Source: Myroides sp. JBRI-B21084 (GTDB lineage Bacteria; Bacteroidota; Bacteroidia; Flavobacteriales; Flavobacteriaceae). From it: DNA of 64,000 nucleotides. The notes under the pieces were generated by a model, which searched no databases, was not told the origin of the DNA, and was given only the letters and a program-made list of their open reading frames with translations. The stretch's first letter is position 1. Every line of letters begins with the position of its first letter. The translations under genes and the position numbers were made by a program. Positions 34,346 to 42,823 of the stretch are shown here, piece after piece. The stretch is from positions 248,001 to 312,000 of the forward strand of contig NZ_CP120653.1 in assembly GCF_030545015.1 (NCBI RefSeq), in the 5' to 3' direction.

Positions 34346-34545
34346 GTTACAATTGTAAACTTACAATGTTTTACAAATGTAAACAATATTTAATTTACAA
34401 TTGTAACTAACAAAAAATACATGAAGTATTTATTTAATTGAATTACGGTTTTGTATTGGTTTGTAGTTGTTTATGCTATACTTATAATATGTTAAAGTAT
34501 AACTTTTTATTTACGTGTTTACAAAAATAAACAATTGTAAACAGT
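34346..34545. promoter_or_regulatory. Divergent intergenic region with TTACAATTGTAA palindromes
   Basis: Two perfect 12-bp palindromes TTACAATTGTAA lie at 34347-34358 and 34395-34406, with several TGTAAAC or GTTTACA half sites between and after them, and a third partial palindrome (ACAATTGT, 34531-34538). Spacing of the two full copies is 48 bases. This is an operator array between the divergent XRE operon and the M14 peptidase gene. Confidence 0.7.
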
Positions 34546-34594
34546 ATCAAATTTCAATTTTAGCTGTTATCTTTGTTCAAAATTAAATACGCAT

Positions 34595-35683
34595 ATGCAA
34601 TTTTTAAATCAAGTAGAAATTAATCAACGATATTTTACAAATAAGCATTTAGAAAACGTTTTAGAACAGTTAGATTCTTCTATATTTAAAACATCGGTTT
34701 TAGGTAAAAGTGTTCAACAAAAAAATATATATAAAATTGAATTTGGTTCGGGTAATTATAAAGTTTTGCTTTGGTCGCAAATGCATGGAAACGAAACCAC
34801 AACTACAAAAGCTGTTATTGAATTTTTAATAAATTTAAACACTACTAAAAATCTAAATTGGTTAAACTATTTTAGTTTTACTTTTATACCGATATTAAAC
34901 CCAGATGGAGCTGAAGCTTTTACACGTGTTAACGCCAATAAAGTTGATTTAAATCGCGATTCGGTTGATTTATCGCAACCTGAAGCTCAAATTTTAAGAA
35001 ATGCTTTTAACACCTTTAAGCCCAATTTAGCTTTAAATATGCACGATCAGCGCACTATTTTTTCGGTTGGTTCAACTAATAATACTGCTACGCTTTCTTT
35101 TTTAGCACCTGCATTTAACCAAGCGCGTACAATTAATGAAACTCGCACATTTGCTATGCAATTAATTGCATCAATGAATACTGAACTGCAAAAAGTTGTT
35201 CCAAGCCACATAGGTAGGTTTGACGATGGTTTTAATTTAAATTGTATAGGCGACATGTTTACTTACCTTAACACACCAACAATTTTGTTTGAAGCAGGGT
35301 TCTTTAAAAACGATTACCAAAGAAATGTAGCTCAAAAATTAGTTTTTAATAGTTTAAATCATTTATTTAATAGTATAATTACTAAAGAATATGAACGTTT
35401 TACGGTGACTAATTATTTAGAGATTCCTGAAAATGAAAAGAATTATGTAGATGTTGTAATTAAAAATTTTACATCAACAAACCCTAATTTTATTAACAAA
35501 AAAGCACTTCCGGTAGTGTTTAAAGAAGTGATTTTAAATAATGAATTGCATTTACAGCCCCAAATTGATTTTGATTCGGCACCTAACTATCAATTTGCGC
35601 ACCTTCAACTAAATGCCCAACTACAAGAAATTAATAATCAAGAGCAGCTGCTTAAAGTGTTACAGGATGTGATAATTCCATAG
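34595..35683 (+). CDS. M14-family zinc carboxypeptidase
   Basis: The 362-residue protein has no signal peptide and carries zinc ligands His64 and Glu67 (MHGNE), His150 (LNMHDQR) and the general base Glu233 (FEAGFF), with the substrate-binding VDLNRD at about residue 117. It would cut C-terminal residues or amide bonds of small peptides in the cytoplasm. The C-terminal 90 residues are a less conserved domain. It is divergent from the XRE operon, whose operators lie in its upstream region. Confidence 0.88.
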   Translation: MQFLNQVEINQRYFTNKHLENVLEQLDSSIFKTSVLGKSVQQKNIYKIEFGSGNYKVLLWSQMHGNETTTTKAVIEFLINLNTTKNLNWLNYFSFTFIPILNPDGAEAFTRVNANKVDLNRDSVDLSQPEAQILRNAFNTFKPNLALNMHDQRTIFSVGSTNNTATLSFLAPAFNQARTINETRTFAMQLIASMNTELQKVVPSHIGRFDDGFNLNCIGDMFTYLNTPTILFEAGFFKNDYQRNVAQKLVFNSLNHLFNSIITKEYERFTVTNYLEIPENEKNYVDVVIKNFTSTNPNFINKKALPVVFKEVILNNELHLQPQIDFDSAPNYQFAHLQLNAQLQEINNQEQLLKVLQDVIIP

Positions 35684-35810
35684 CAAAAACGCAGTAAGAT
35701 GTTAATGCTTTGCTAAAATCTAAAAAAAAGTTCTATTAAAATACATAATTTATAATAAATCATTGTATTTTTGCAATCACAAATAAAAAATAATTGATAA
35801 AAATTGTTAT

Positions 35811-36290
35811 ATGAGTAAGTTTCGATTAGATGAGATAGATCACCAGATATTAGATATGTTGATTGATAACACACGAGTACCTTTTACTGATATCGCCAAA
35901 AAATTATTAATTTCGGCTGGTACAGTACACGTACGTGTTAAAAAAATGGAAGATGCAGGAATTATTCAAGGTTCATCTTTAACGTTAGATTACGAAAAAT
36001 TAGGTTATTCTTTTATAGCTTACGTTGGTATTTTCTTACATAATACATCGCAAACTAAATTTGTATTAGAGCGTATTAACGAAATTCCTTTTGTTACCGT
36101 AGCACACGTTACAACAGGTAAATTCAATATCTTTTGTAAAATTCGTGCAAAAAACACACGTCATGCTAAAGAAGTTATTTTTATGATAGATGATATTGAA
36201 GGTGTTTACAGAACCGAATCAATGATTTCGTTAGAAGAAAGCATTAACGATAAAAAACGTTTAATGCACACTATTTTTAAAGATTTATAA
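35811..36290 (+). CDS. Lrp/AsnC-family transcription regulator
   Basis: The 159-residue protein has the Lrp helix-turn-helix (LDEIDHQILDMLIDNTRVPF, then AKKLLISAGTVHVRVKKMED) and a C-terminal RAM ligand-binding domain (from YVGIFLHN to the end). Such proteins sense amino acids and control metabolism genes. A TATTTTTG box lies at 35766-35773, 37 bases before the start. A strong terminator begins 22 bases after its stop, on which the next gene starts. Confidence 0.93.
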   Translation: MSKFRLDEIDHQILDMLIDNTRVPFTDIAKKLLISAGTVHVRVKKMEDAGIIQGSSLTLDYEKLGYSFIAYVGIFLHNTSQTKFVLERINEIPFVTVAHVTTGKFNIFCKIRAKNTRHAKEVIFMIDDIEGVYRTESMISLEESINDKKRLMHTIFKDL

Positions 36291-36311
36291 TAGAAATATA
36301 TTGTAATTTTG

Positions 36312-36344
36312 AACTGCTCATTCCAAAAAATGAGCAGTTTTTTT
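36312..36344 (+). terminator. Terminator of the Lrp gene, abutting the next start codon
   Basis: AACTGCTCATT pairs with AATGAGCAGTT around a CCAAAA loop and is followed by five T that touch the ATG at 36345. Confidence 0.85.
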
Positions 36345-37334
36345 ATGGATTCAATTACACAAGCAGTTTTAGGCATAGCCATTGCAAATGTTACTTTAAA
36401 TAAAAATACAACTTTAAAAAAGCAAATTGCATTAGGTATTGCTTTTGCAACTATACCTGATTTAGATTTATTTATAGCTAAATTTTGGAGCGATCCACTT
36501 ACAGAACTAGAAATTCATAGATCGTTTTCACATTCCATTTTGTTTTTTATAGGATTAAGTTTTTTAGGTGCAGGTTTTTTAAAAAAATGGTTTACTTATG
36601 AAACGTTTAAAACGTTATGGATTAGCATTTTTTGTATTTTAATCACACATTCACTTTTAGATATTTTTACTACTTGGGGTACACAAATTTTGTGGCCCTA
36701 TCCTACAAAATTTGCTATAAAATCAATATTTGTAGTCGATTTGTTTTATACCATTCCATTGGCAATGGGTACTTATTTAGGCTTGAAAAACAAACGTAGA
36801 TCGTTTACTTTTGCTGGTTTGTTTTTAAGTTGTTGTTATTTAGTTTGGGGAGTTTTTGTTCAAAATTCGGTTCAAAATTCGCTAAAAGAGCAGTTTTCTA
36901 AACAAAATTCAACAAAAAAGATGCAAATCACTGTTAAGCCAACTTTTTCAAATAGCTTTTTGTGGAATGTACTTATACAAAGTGATAATGGTTTTTACAT
37001 TGGTGATTATTCAGTTTTTGATAAAAAACCAATTCAAACACACTATTTTTCTCAAAATAGTCACTTAATTGCACATATTAATGATAAAAATATCAATCGA
37101 TTAAAAAAAATAAGTTCCAACCAATATATTATTACAAAAAACAATAAAGGTCTTGTTTTTAATGATTTGCGATTTGGTTTGTTAAAAAATAATCACAACA
37201 ATGTTCAATTTGCATTTTCGTATCAATTAATCCCATCACAAAATGGATATAAGGTTTATGAAATTAAAAAGAATCGTAAGGATGGCGTACAACTTTTAAA
37301 AAATATTTGGCTTAGACTTGTAACTCCTAATTAA
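36345..37334 (+). CDS. YdjM-like membrane-bound metal-dependent hydrolase (DUF457)
   Basis: I choose the ATG at 36345 (MDSITQAVLGI), the family's usual start; the longer frame begins inside the terminator stem of the upstream gene. The 329-residue protein has the family motif PDLDLFIAKFW and HRSFSHS, whose Asp and His may hold a metal, and about five membrane segments in the first 180 residues. A periplasmic or cytoplasmic tail of 150 residues follows. Translation from inside a terminator is unusual and is discussed in the findings. Confidence 0.8.
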   Translation: MDSITQAVLGIAIANVTLNKNTTLKKQIALGIAFATIPDLDLFIAKFWSDPLTELEIHRSFSHSILFFIGLSFLGAGFLKKWFTYETFKTLWISIFCILITHSLLDIFTTWGTQILWPYPTKFAIKSIFVVDLFYTIPLAMGTYLGLKNKRRSFTFAGLFLSCCYLVWGVFVQNSVQNSLKEQFSKQNSTKKMQITVKPTFSNSFLWNVLIQSDNGFYIGDYSVFDKKPIQTHYFSQNSHLIAHINDKNINRLKKISSNQYIITKNNKGLVFNDLRFGLLKNNHNNVQFAFSYQLIPSQNGYKVYEIKKNRKDGVQLLKNIWLRLVTPN

Positions 37335-37369
37335 TAAATGCAATTTTAAAAATTAAAAGAAAAATAGAA

Positions 37370-38134
37370 ATGAAAATAATTATATCGCCTGCAAAATCAT
37401 TAAATTTTGAAAACCAAGCGCCTACAAATGTTTTTACAAAGCCTGTTTTTACAAAACAAAGTAAAGAAGTGCATAAAGTTTTAAAAACTTTAAAACCTAC
37501 AGATTTAAGTAGTTTAATGGATATTTCTGATAATTTAGCTCATTTAAACTGGCAGCGCAACAAAACTCGTAAATATCAGTTAAAAGAATTAAATGCACAG
37601 GTTAAGCAAGCTGTTTTTGCATTTAATGGTGATGTTTACACAGGTTTAGATGCCAATTCATTAAACGAAAGTCAAATACTTTATTTACAAAATAAACTAA
37701 ATATACTTTCTGGTTTATACGGTTTATTAAAACCTTTAGATGCTATTGAACCATACCGTTTAGAAATGGGAATTAAATTATCAATAAACGAAAAAAAGGA
37801 TTTATATGACTTTTGGAACGAACATGTAACCTTACAACTTAACAAAGGGGTTAAAAAGAACGATGTACTTATAAATTTAGCTAGTAACGAATATTTTGGT
37901 GCAGTTAACAAAAAGTTACTTAAGGCAAAAATTATAACGCCAGAATTTAAAGAATATAAAAACGGACAATTGAAAATGATTAGTTTTTTTGCTAAAAAAG
38001 CCCGTGGTTTAATGGTGCGTTTTATGGCCGAAAATGGTATTGAAAATGTAGAGGATATTAAAAATTTTAATGTTGAAGGTTATTTGTTTGATAGTAATTT
38101 ATCAACCGATACAAAGTGGGTTTTTACAAGATAA
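37370..38134 (+). CDS. yaaA: Peroxide stress protein YaaA
   Basis: The 254-residue protein starts MKIIISPAKSLNFE and shows AVFAFNGDVYTGLDA, LSGLYGLLKPLD, LINLASNEYFGA and FAKKARGLMVRFM, all typical of YaaA. It binds DNA and limits iron-driven damage during peroxide stress in E. coli. It follows the YdjM-like gene by 36 bases. Confidence 0.95.
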   Translation: MKIIISPAKSLNFENQAPTNVFTKPVFTKQSKEVHKVLKTLKPTDLSSLMDISDNLAHLNWQRNKTRKYQLKELNAQVKQAVFAFNGDVYTGLDANSLNESQILYLQNKLNILSGLYGLLKPLDAIEPYRLEMGIKLSINEKKDLYDFWNEHVTLQLNKGVKKNDVLINLASNEYFGAVNKKLLKAKIITPEFKEYKNGQLKMISFFAKKARGLMVRFMAENGIENVEDIKNFNVEGYLFDSNLSTDTKWVFTR

Positions 38135-38307
38135 TTTATTGGTTATTTAATTATTTTTAAAGACTTTTTAAATAAGGGCTTTTTTTATATTGATTTTTAA
38201 TAAAAAATCAAAAAAATGCTGTTTTAGAATAACATAAAAAAGGGATTTAAATTTTTATAAATAATAAATAAGTAACTTATTTTATGTAAGTAAAACTCCT
38301 TTTTTGT

Positions 38308-38315
38308 TATATTTG
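38308..38315 (+). promoter_or_regulatory. TATATTTG -7 box of the envelope redox operon
   Basis: A perfect TAnnTTTG box lies 26 bases before the start of the DUF5777 gene. No TTG box is found at the usual distance, so an activator may be needed. Confidence 0.45.
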
Positions 38316-38341
38316 TTCAAACAATTTAACAAAAAAATAGA

Positions 38342-39187
38342 ATGATAAAGAAAATTACCCTACTGTTTTTATTATTTTCAGTAAATGCATTTGCCCAAGA
38401 TGATGATTTGTTGAAGGAAATAGATACTTTAAGCATAACCGAAGAATTTGCACCACCGGCATTTAAAGCGCTTCAGGTTGTTACAGCGCAATCTACAAAA
38501 TTAGCAGCTAAAGGAGATTTGTATTTTCTTGTTTCTCACCGTTTTGGTGATTTAAGTAACGGTTTTGATAACTTTTTTGGATTGGATGATGCATCAACAA
38601 AAATTGGATTTATTTATGGAGTTTCAGATAATCTAAACCTTGGTTTAGGTCGTGAAACATTTATGAAAACATACGATGCTAATTTAAAATACAGAATTTT
38701 TAGTCAAACTAATAAATTTCCGGTAGAAGTGGTAGGATACCATACCGTATCTTTAAACTCAGAATTAAGTAAAGATGATTATCCTAATTTAGAATTTTCA
38801 CATCGTGTGGCATATTTAAGTCAACTTTTAATTTCAAAACGATTCAATGAACGTTTTTCATTGCAATTAACACCATCTTACGTTCACAAAAATTTATACA
38901 TTCCTAATACCGATGAAAAAGATCAAATTTTAACCAGTTTAAGCGGCAGATACAAATTAAGTAGAAGAGTGTCATTAAATGGTGAGTATTTTGTGAATTT
39001 TGCAGATTCGGATGTTTATAGAAATCCATTTTCTTTAGGTGTTGATATTGAAACAGGCGGACACGTTTTTCAATTATTATTATCTAATTCTCAAGTTAAT
39101 TCAGATATAGGTTATCTTACAAATGCTGCAGGAAATTGGGAAAAAGGAATCATATATTTTGGTTTTAATTTGTACAGAGTGTTTTAA
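38342..39187 (+). CDS. DUF5777 outer-membrane beta-barrel protein
   Basis: A signal peptide (cut after VNAFAQ) precedes an acidic stretch (DDDLLKEIDTL) and a barrel domain of the DUF5777 type with SHRFGDLSNGFDNFFGLDDA and GRYKLSRRVSLNGEY, ending YFGFNLYRVF with a terminal aromatic. It probably sits in the outer membrane. It is the first gene of a tight operon with a c-type cytochrome, YceI, an exported ankyrin protein and a DOMON protein, so it could be the pore for electron or haem transfer. That role is inference. Confidence 0.85.
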   Translation: MIKKITLLFLLFSVNAFAQDDDLLKEIDTLSITEEFAPPAFKALQVVTAQSTKLAAKGDLYFLVSHRFGDLSNGFDNFFGLDDASTKIGFIYGVSDNLNLGLGRETFMKTYDANLKYRIFSQTNKFPVEVVGYHTVSLNSELSKDDYPNLEFSHRVAYLSQLLISKRFNERFSLQLTPSYVHKNLYIPNTDEKDQILTSLSGRYKLSRRVSLNGEYFVNFADSDVYRNPFSLGVDIETGGHVFQLLLSNSQVNSDIGYLTNAAGNWEKGIIYFGFNLYRVF

Positions 39188-39210
39188 TCGACTTAAAAAA
39201 ATAACTTCAA

Positions 39211-39564
39211 ATGAAAAAAAGTTTCTTATTTATATTAATCGTTTCAGCTGCATTTATTTCGTGTGAAAGTGCTACTTACGAAGAAATTTCAGAAAATAGC
39301 CCCATTACGGAAAAGGTTACATACAACAAACATGTAAAAAAAATAATGGAAGCAAAATGTACTTCATGTCATTCATCAAACGGAAGCGCATCTTCGTTAC
39401 CATTAACAAACTATACACAAGTAAAACAGGTAGTAAACGGTATAATTAATCGCATACAACGTCCAGCGGGTGATCCTTTACGTATGCCACAAGGTGGATC
39501 AATGGCAACTAGCGATATCAATACCATTATAAAGTGGCAACAAGATGGACTTTTAGAAAATTAA
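39211..39564 (+). CDS. c-type cytochrome lipoprotein, single haem
   Basis: The 117-residue protein has a lipobox ending at Cys18 (AAFISC), a haem-binding site Cys50-Thr-Ser-Cys53-His54 and a probable axial Met92 in RMPQGG. A final helix reads DINTIIKWQQDGLLEN, as in planctomycete-type and other small cytochrome c domains. It would be exported, attached to haem by the Ccm or Ccs system, and held to a membrane by lipid. It starts 23 bases after the DUF5777 gene and stops three bases before yceI. Confidence 0.9.
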   Translation: MKKSFLFILIVSAAFISCESATYEEISENSPITEKVTYNKHVKKIMEAKCTSCHSSNGSASSLPLTNYTQVKQVVNGIINRIQRPAGDPLRMPQGGSMATSDINTIIKWQQDGLLEN

Positions 39565-39567
39565 GCT

Positions 39568-40110
39568 ATGAAAAAAATTGTTATACTCATTTTTTTACTT
39601 GGTACTAATGTAATTAGTGCTCAAAAGTATATAACTCAAAAAGGAAAAGTTGCTTTTGAAGCTTCGGTTCCACTTTTTGAAGATGTAAATGCTGTAGATT
39701 CAAATAATGTGACAGTTTTTGATGTTAGTTCTGGTAATATTGCATCGGTATCAAATGTTAAAAATTTTAGATTCACAGTAAAATTAATGGAAGAACATTT
39801 TAACGAAAGTTATGCCGAAACTGCAAAATATCCTAAAACTACGTTTAAAGGAAAAATTATTGGTTTTAAACTATCTGATTTATCATCAACACCCAAAAAA
39901 TATACCATAGATGGAACACTAAATTTTCACGGAGTAGATCGCGCAGTAAAATCTATTGCAACAATTGAAATGAAAGATGGTAAAATTAATATTGTAGGTG
40001 CATTTAAAGCAAAACCAGCCGACTATAAAGTAACTATTCCTAAAATGGTTACAAAAAAAATTGCCGAAGAAGTAAATGTTTCATATAATTTTAATTTAAC
40101 AAAACAATAA
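39568..40110 (+). CDS. YceI-family periplasmic protein
   Basis: A signal peptide (cut after NVISAQ) precedes a YceI lipocalin-like domain: GKVAFEASVPLFEDVNAVDS, FNESYAETAKYPKTTFKGKI, LNFHGVDRAVKS and a YNFNL end. Some YceI proteins bind long isoprenoid chains such as quinones. Next to cytochrome genes it may carry quinone-like electron carriers in the periplasm. Three bases after the cytochrome gene and one base before the ankyrin gene. Confidence 0.9.
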   Translation: MKKIVILIFLLGTNVISAQKYITQKGKVAFEASVPLFEDVNAVDSNNVTVFDVSSGNIASVSNVKNFRFTVKLMEEHFNESYAETAKYPKTTFKGKIIGFKLSDLSSTPKKYTIDGTLNFHGVDRAVKSIATIEMKDGKINIVGAFKAKPADYKVTIPKMVTKKIAEEVNVSYNFNLTKQ

Positions 40111-40111
40111 A

Positions 40112-40636
40112 ATGAAGTTTTTTGTATTGATATGCAGTTTTTTTGTATCGATTGTATCGATGGCTCAAACCGAAGAAAAAAATATTTTTGATATTGCCCG
40201 AAATGGTTCTTTAACAGAGTTGAATGCGTTGGTAGAAAAAAATCCGGAGGTAATTAATGAAATTGATAAAAGAGGTTTTTCGCCTTTAATTATAGCTTGC
40301 TACAGAGGTAATGTATCAGTAGCTGAATATTTAATTGCAAACGTTAAAAATATTAATTATGCAAGTGCACAAGGTACTGCTTTAGCAGGTTTGGTAATGC
40401 ATTTTAATAAGGATTTAGCAGAAAAACTTCTGAAAAATGGTGCAAATCCTAATATTGTTGATTTAAATGGCGAAACTGCTTTGTTTTTAGCTGTAAAAAG
40501 CAATAATGTTGAATTTGTTGAACTACTATTGGCACATAATGCAGATACATCTATAAAAGATAAACAACAAAAAACAGTGTTTGAGTATGCTGTAGAATCA
40601 AACAATCAAACATTAATAAATTTATTAAAAAAATAA
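40112..40636 (+). CDS. Exported ankyrin-repeat protein
   Basis: A signal peptide (cut after VSMAQ) is followed by about four ankyrin repeats: GFSPLIIACYRGNVSVAEYL, then GTALAGLVMHFNKDLAEKLL, GETALFLAVKSNNVEFVELL, and KTVFEYAVESNNQTLINLL. It is a 174-residue periplasmic scaffold. Exported ankyrin proteins in other bacteria assist haem enzymes such as catalase, which fits its place between cytochrome, YceI and DOMON genes; this is inference. Confidence 0.88.
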   Translation: MKFFVLICSFFVSIVSMAQTEEKNIFDIARNGSLTELNALVEKNPEVINEIDKRGFSPLIIACYRGNVSVAEYLIANVKNINYASAQGTALAGLVMHFNKDLAEKLLKNGANPNIVDLNGETALFLAVKSNNVEFVELLLAHNADTSIKDKQQKTVFEYAVESNNQTLINLLKK

Positions 40637-40640
40637 TCGA

Positions 40641-41387
40641 ATGAAGAAAATTTTTACTTTAACTGCTTTATTAGGTGTGTTTGTTGCAAATGCACAATTT
40701 ACATCTAATACTTTAACTTTAGGGTCAACAGGTATGACAGCTAAACTAGAAACCACTACAACAATGGCAACTTTAACCTTAACAGGTAGTAGCACATCGT
40801 ATTTAGCAATTGGTTTTAATGCACAAGGCTCGGGTATGGCTAATGGTTCTGATGCTTTTATTTACACAAATAATAACAATGTAGATTATACTTTTACAGG
40901 TGTTGGTAACACGCCAACTTTAGATGCTGCACAAAATTGGACTATTTCTAGTAATACAGTGGCATCGGGTATAAGAACTATTGTTGCAACAAGAGCATTA
41001 GTTGGTGGCACAGGCGATTTTACAATTCCTAACGCTGCTGGTAACATTGCTATTAGTTATGCAAAAGGAAGTTCAACTACATTAGCAAACCACAACACAA
41101 GTCGTGGGTATAGTACTTTTGTTATGACGGCAGCTGCATCAAACGATACTTTTGAAACAAACAAAGTTAAATTGTATCCAAACCCAACTACCGATATAGT
41201 TAATTTTTCATGTGAAGTTGCAATTAAAAATGTAACTATTTACGATATTACTGGTAAAAAAGTACAATCGGTAGCTTTAAATAATGCAAATTCTATGAAT
41301 ATATCTACTTTGTCAAATGGTGCTTATATTTTTGAAATTGAATTAAATAATAATGTTAAACATTACGAAAAAGTTATAAAAGAATAA
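40641..41387 (+). CDS. DOMON-domain haem protein with type IX sorting domain
   Basis: A signal peptide (cut after VANAQ) is followed by a DOMON domain (about residues 20-160): SYLAIGFNAQGSGMANGSDA, then NHNTSRGYSTF. Met66 and His151 stand at the places of the haem ligands in DOMON b-type cytochromes. The C-terminal 75 residues are a type IX sorting domain (KLYPNPTTDIVNFS, YDITGKKVQ). The protein would be secreted or fixed on the cell surface. It ends the operon, four bases after the ankyrin gene. Confidence 0.85.
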   Translation: MKKIFTLTALLGVFVANAQFTSNTLTLGSTGMTAKLETTTTMATLTLTGSSTSYLAIGFNAQGSGMANGSDAFIYTNNNNVDYTFTGVGNTPTLDAAQNWTISSNTVASGIRTIVATRALVGGTGDFTIPNAAGNIAISYAKGSSTTLANHNTSRGYSTFVMTAAASNDTFETNKVKLYPNPTTDIVNFSCEVAIKNVTIYDITGKKVQSVALNNANSMNISTLSNGAYIFEIELNNNVKHYEKVIKE

Positions 41388-41412
41388 ACTACACTCAATT
41401 TTTTTATATTAA

Positions 41413-41444
41413 AAAAGCGATTTAAATTATTTTAAATCGCTTTT
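41413..41444. terminator. Bidirectional terminator between the redox operon and murF
   Basis: A 14-base perfect stem, 41413-41426 with 41431-41444, encloses a TTAT loop and has A and T tracts on both sides. Confidence 0.9.
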
Positions 41445-41452
41445 GTTATATT

Positions 41453-42742
41453 TTACAAAAATTCAAGTACATTTTCTAAAGCCATTCCTCTTGATCCTTT
41501 AATTAAAATTAAATCGGCATCAATAACATGCTGTTGTAAGTTGGTTATTAAATCTGTAAGTGTTAAAAAGTATTGTAAGTTGTTGTTAACTATTTGGTTG
41601 TCATAAAAATGAGTTCCAACAAAAATAGCTTTTGCGTTGGCATTAACAACTTGTTGAATAACTTGTTGATGTTCTGTATTAGCTTCGTTACCTAATTCAA
41701 ACATATCACCCAAAATCATTGTTTTAGAATTTTGGTTCAGCTGAACAAAATTTTCAATTGCAACTTTCATACTGCTAGGGTTTGCATTATATGCATCAAG
41801 CAGTATTTTTTTATTGTTTATTTCAACCCATTGCGATCTATTGTTTTGTGGTGTGTATTCTTCAATTGCCTGTTTTATATCATTTAAAGAAACATTAAAA
41901 TATGTTCCAATACAAACAGCAAAAGCCATATTGGTTAAATTGTACAAGCCTGTTAATTGAGATGTAATGGTGGTATTTTGTAACTGAAAAGTTGCCATAG
42001 GTTGTGCAAATGCGTTATTTATTTGAACATTTGCTGAAGCATGAGCTTGCATTGAAAATCCAAAATGATTAATTGATTCACTTTTTTGAACTTGTAATGC
42101 ATCGTCGAAATTTACAAAAGCTGTTTTGTCATTTTCTAACAAATACTCGTACATTTCACTTTTACCTTTAATAACGCCTTCAATTCCACCAAAACCTTCT
42201 AAATGTGCTTTTCCAAAATTTGTAATAAAACCAAAATCAGGCTGTGCAATTTTGCAAAGTAATTCAATTTCTTTTTGATGATTTGCACCCATTTCTACAA
42301 TAGCAATATCAGTATCTTCGGTAATAAGCAATAATGTAAGTGGTACACCAATATGATTGTTTAAATTGCCAATAGTAGCAATAGTGTTGTATTTTTTACT
42401 TAAAACGGCATGTAACAGCTCTTTACTTGTGGTTTTTCCGTTGCTGCCAGTTAAAGCAATTATTGGTAAACCAATATGAAAACGATGAAAAGCTGCTAAT
42501 TCTTGTAGTGTTTTAAGTACATTAGGTACAACAATAAGTTTATTGTTTTCTAATTTTTTTAGATTTTGGTCGTCAACAACAGCAAAAGCAGCACCTTTTT
42601 CAATTGCTTGAAGCGCAAATTCGTTTGCGTTAAAGTTATCGCCTTTTAATGCAAAAAACATGCTGTTGGGAAGTATGTTTCGTGTATCGGTACTAACCCC
42701 ATCGCATTGGTTGAAAAGTGAATATAGTTCGAATATTTCCAT
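41453..42742 (-). CDS. murF: UDP-MurNAc-tripeptide--D-Ala-D-Ala ligase
   Basis: The 429-residue Mur ligase has the N-terminal substrate domain (STDTRNILPNSMFFALKGDNF), ATP loop GSNGKTTSK, the VEMGANHQKEIELL segment and the C-terminal LLDAYNANPSSM and LILIKGSRGMALE. It adds D-Ala-D-Ala to the cell-wall precursor in the cytoplasm. It stands alone, outside a dcw cluster. Confidence 0.96.
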   Translation of the reverse strand: MEIFELYSLFNQCDGVSTDTRNILPNSMFFALKGDNFNANEFALQAIEKGAAFAVVDDQNLKKLENNKLIVVPNVLKTLQELAAFHRFHIGLPIIALTGSNGKTTSKELLHAVLSKKYNTIATIGNLNNHIGVPLTLLLITEDTDIAIVEMGANHQKEIELLCKIAQPDFGFITNFGKAHLEGFGGIEGVIKGKSEMYEYLLENDKTAFVNFDDALQVQKSESINHFGFSMQAHASANVQINNAFAQPMATFQLQNTTITSQLTGLYNLTNMAFAVCIGTYFNVSLNDIKQAIEEYTPQNNRSQWVEINNKKILLDAYNANPSSMKVAIENFVQLNQNSKTMILGDMFELGNEANTEHQQVIQQVVNANAKAIFVGTHFYDNQIVNNNLQYFLTLTDLITNLQQHVIDADLILIKGSRGMALENVLEFL

Positions 42743-42823
42743 AAATTATTTTAAAATCAACATTGTTAAAAGGTACAAATTTACAGTTTTTTAAGCTATG
42801 TGAAGTATATCTATAACTACAAT

